Part shown: one piece after another, positions 12,423 to 13,930 of the stretch
How the letters are laid out: each line of letters starts with the position of its first letter
Position numbering within the stretch: position 1 is the first letter of the stretch
Source of the DNA: JAWVEV01 sp033856535
Lineage (GTDB): Bacteria; Actinomycetota; Thermoleophilia; Miltoncostaeales; Miltoncostaeaceae
Direction: 5' to 3'
NCBI GenBank assembly: GCA_033856535.1
Contig: JAWVEV010000187.1
Location: 1-13,930, forward strand
Length of the DNA stretch: 13,930 nt
The notes under the pieces: model-generated
The model's database searches: none
What the model saw: the letters and a program-made list of their open reading frames with translations, nothing else
What the model was told of the DNA's origin: nothing
Made by a program: the position numbers and the translations under genes

Positions 12423-13930
12423 TCAGTCCAGGAACGGGATGAGCAGGAGGGCCATGATGTTGGCGATCTTGATCATCGGGTTGATGGCGGGGCCGGCGGT
12501 GTCCTTGTAGGGGTCGCCGACCGTGTCGCCGGTCACCGCGGCCTTGTGGGCCTCGGATCCCTTCCCGCCGTGGTGCCCGTCCTCGATCAGCTTCTTGGCG
12601 TTGTCCCACGCGCCGCCGCCCGAGGTCATCGAGATCGCGACGAAGATGCCCGTCACGATCACGCCGAGCAGCAGGCCGCCGAGCATCTCGCGGCCGTGCC
12701 CGACGCCGAAGATGAAGGCCGTCACGATCGGGAAGACGATCGGGATGGCGGCCGGCAGCAGCATCTCGCGCTGCGCCGACGCGGTCACGATGCGCACGCA
12801 GCGGGCGTAGTCCGGCCGCTCCGTGCCCTCCATGATCCCCGGCTTCTCGCGGAACTGGCGGCGCACCTCCTCCACCACCTGGCCGCCGGCCCGGCCGACC
12901 GCCTCCATCGAGAAGGCGGCGAACAGGAACGGCATCAGGCCGCCGATGAAGAGGCCGACGACGGTATAGGGGTTCTCCAGCCCGAAGTTGACCGTGGCGG
13001 TGTTGCCGGCCTCCCTCAGTGCCCCTTGGAGCTCCTCCACGTAGGAGACGAACAGCACCACGGCGGCCAGGCCGGCCGAGCCGATCGCGTAGCCCTTCGT
13101 GACGGCCTTCGTGGTGTTGCCGACCGCGTCCAGCGGGTCGGTCACCGCGCGGACCGACTCGGGCAGCTCCGCCATCTCGGCGATGCCGCCGGCGTTGTCC
13201 GTGATGGGGCCGTAGGCGTCGAGCGCCACGACCACGCCGGTCAGGGAGAGCATGGCCATGACGGCCGTGCCGATGCCGTAGTAGCCGGCCAGCTCGTACG
13301 AGCCGACGATGGCGCCGGCGATGACGACGACCGGCAGCGCGGTCGCCTTCAGGCTCACCGCCAGGCCGGCGATGATGTTCGTCCCGTGACCGGTCTCGCT
13401 GGCCTTCGCGATCTTCTTGACCGGCGGCCACGGGGTGCCGGTGAAGTACTCGGTGATCGCGACGAGCGCGATCGTGACGCCGATGCCGATCAGGGCGGCC
13501 CAGTAGTAGTGGGACCACTCGGCGCCGGGGTTTCCTTCGATCCCGGCGTTCTCGGCGCCGTCCATCAGCCACTTGGTGATGGGCAGGAAGCCGAGCGCCG
13601 CGAGCAGCGCGGCGACGCCGAGACCGGTGTAGAGCGCGGCCGTGACCGAGTTGTTGCGGCCGACGCGGACGAACCAGGTCCCGATGATCGAGGCGATGAT
13701 CGAGACGCCGCCGAGCGCCAGCGGGAAGAGGAGCGCGTTGATCTGGTCGAAGCCCGGGACCGTCGTGAAGAAGAGCGAACCCAGGAACATGACCGCCACC
13801 GTGGTGACGGCGTAGGTCTCGAACAGGTCGGCGGCCATGCCGGCGCAGTCGCCGACGTTGTCGCCCACGTTGTCGGCGATCACGGCCGGGTTGCGCGGGT
13901 CGTCCTCGGGGATGCCCGCCTCGACCTTGC
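12423..13930 (-). CDS. hppA: Membrane-bound H+-pumping pyrophosphatase HppA (5' end cut by window)
   Basis: Integral membrane enzyme that couples hydrolysis of pyrophosphate to proton export. About 502 residues of a usual 670-750 are visible; roughly the first 200 lie beyond 13930. The visible part opens with KVEAGIPEDDPRNPAVIADNVGDNVGDCAGMAADLFE, which contains the catalytic acidic motif, and ends GDTVGDPYKDTAGPAINPMIKIANIMALLLIPFLD, the conserved C-terminus; about ten hydrophobic segments lie between. The motif GNTTKAVTKGYAIGSAGLA carries Lys where K+-dependent enzymes have Ala, so this is the K+-independent, proton-pumping type. A GTG at 13883 is an internal codon, not the start, as homology continues past it. 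A strong terminator follows. Confidence 0.95.
   Translation of the reverse strand, partial: KVEAGIPEDDPRNPAVIADNVGDNVGDCAGMAADLFETYAVTTVAVMFLGSLFFTTVPGFDQINALLFPLALGGVSIIASIIGTWFVRVGRNNSVTAALYTGLGVAALLAALGFLPITKWLMDGAENAGIEGNPGAEWSHYYWAALIGIGVTIALVAITEYFTGTPWPPVKKIAKASETGHGTNIIAGLAVSLKATALPVVVIAGAIVGSYELAGYYGIGTAVMAMLSLTGVVVALDAYGPITDNAGGIAEMAELPESVRAVTDPLDAVGNTTKAVTKGYAIGSAGLAAVVLFVSYVEELQGALREAGNTATVNFGLENPYTVVGLFIGGLMPFLFAAFSMEAVGRAGGQVVEEVRRQFREKPGIMEGTERPDYARCVRIVTASAQREMLLPAAIPIVFPIVTAFIFGVGHGREMLGGLLLGVIVTGIFVAISMTSGGGAWDNAKKLIEDGHHGGKGSEAHKAAVTGDTVGDPYKDTAGPAINPMIKIANIMALLLIPFLD

Overview
The window is about 13.9 kb of very GC-rich bacterial DNA. Third codon positions are strongly GC-biased, GTG and TTG starts are frequent, and at least one promoter (cysE) looks leaderless. 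Together with a K+-independent proton-pumping pyrophosphatase and a PcrA/UvrD helicase of actinobacterial look, this suggests an actinomycete, possibly of the Thermoleophilia. The lineage is inferred from style; no marker gene here fixes it. I see no tRNA, rRNA, CRISPR array, insertion sequence or prophage gene.

Left part, 1-3.6 kb, mostly minus strand: a 3'-truncated uvrD/pcrA helicase, a SnoaL-like small protein and the serine acetyltransferase cysE, read in the order cysE, SnoaL-like, uvrD. A plus-strand GNAT acetyltransferase without a convincing start codon lies divergent from cysE. Two related elements with 23-nt terminal inverted repeats sit in this part: one between the SnoaL-like gene and uvrD (1261-1399), one between cysE and the GNAT gene (2751-2900). 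I regard these as the most interesting non-coding signal in the window.

Middle part, 3.65-6.85 kb, minus strand: a secreted protein built of six tandem ~72-residue repeats that mix curlin-like Q-x-G-x-x-N-x-A-x-Q motifs with a hydrophobic chaplin-like stretch, preceded in transcription order by a Pro/Ala-rich protein with one N-terminal and one C-terminal membrane segment. They may be a surface fibre or coat protein and a surface partner.

Right-middle part, 6.9-10.4 kb, minus strand: an Rrf2-family regulator without Fe-S cysteines, an adenosine-kinase-like PfkB kinase and the cysteine synthase cysK, read in that order, with an inverted repeat at the regulator's promoter. With cysE 4 kb away, both steps from serine to cysteine are encoded here, and the regulator resembles CymR in lacking cluster ligands and being linked to cysK. 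CysE ends in Gly-Ile, the kind of tail that docks into the CysK active site in the classical cysteine synthase complex. Upstream of the regulator lie two translationally coupled, paralogous GRAM/PH-like proteins.

Right part, 10.5-13.9 kb: a plus-strand hypothetical protein with a nuclease-like core pattern, a convergent GT4 glycosyltransferase, a strong 13-bp terminator hairpin, and a 5'-truncated hppA pyrophosphatase running off the window. The genes are closely packed. The longest stretch without an assigned gene is 2713-3066, which holds the second repeat element and a probable uncalled extension of the GNAT reading frame.
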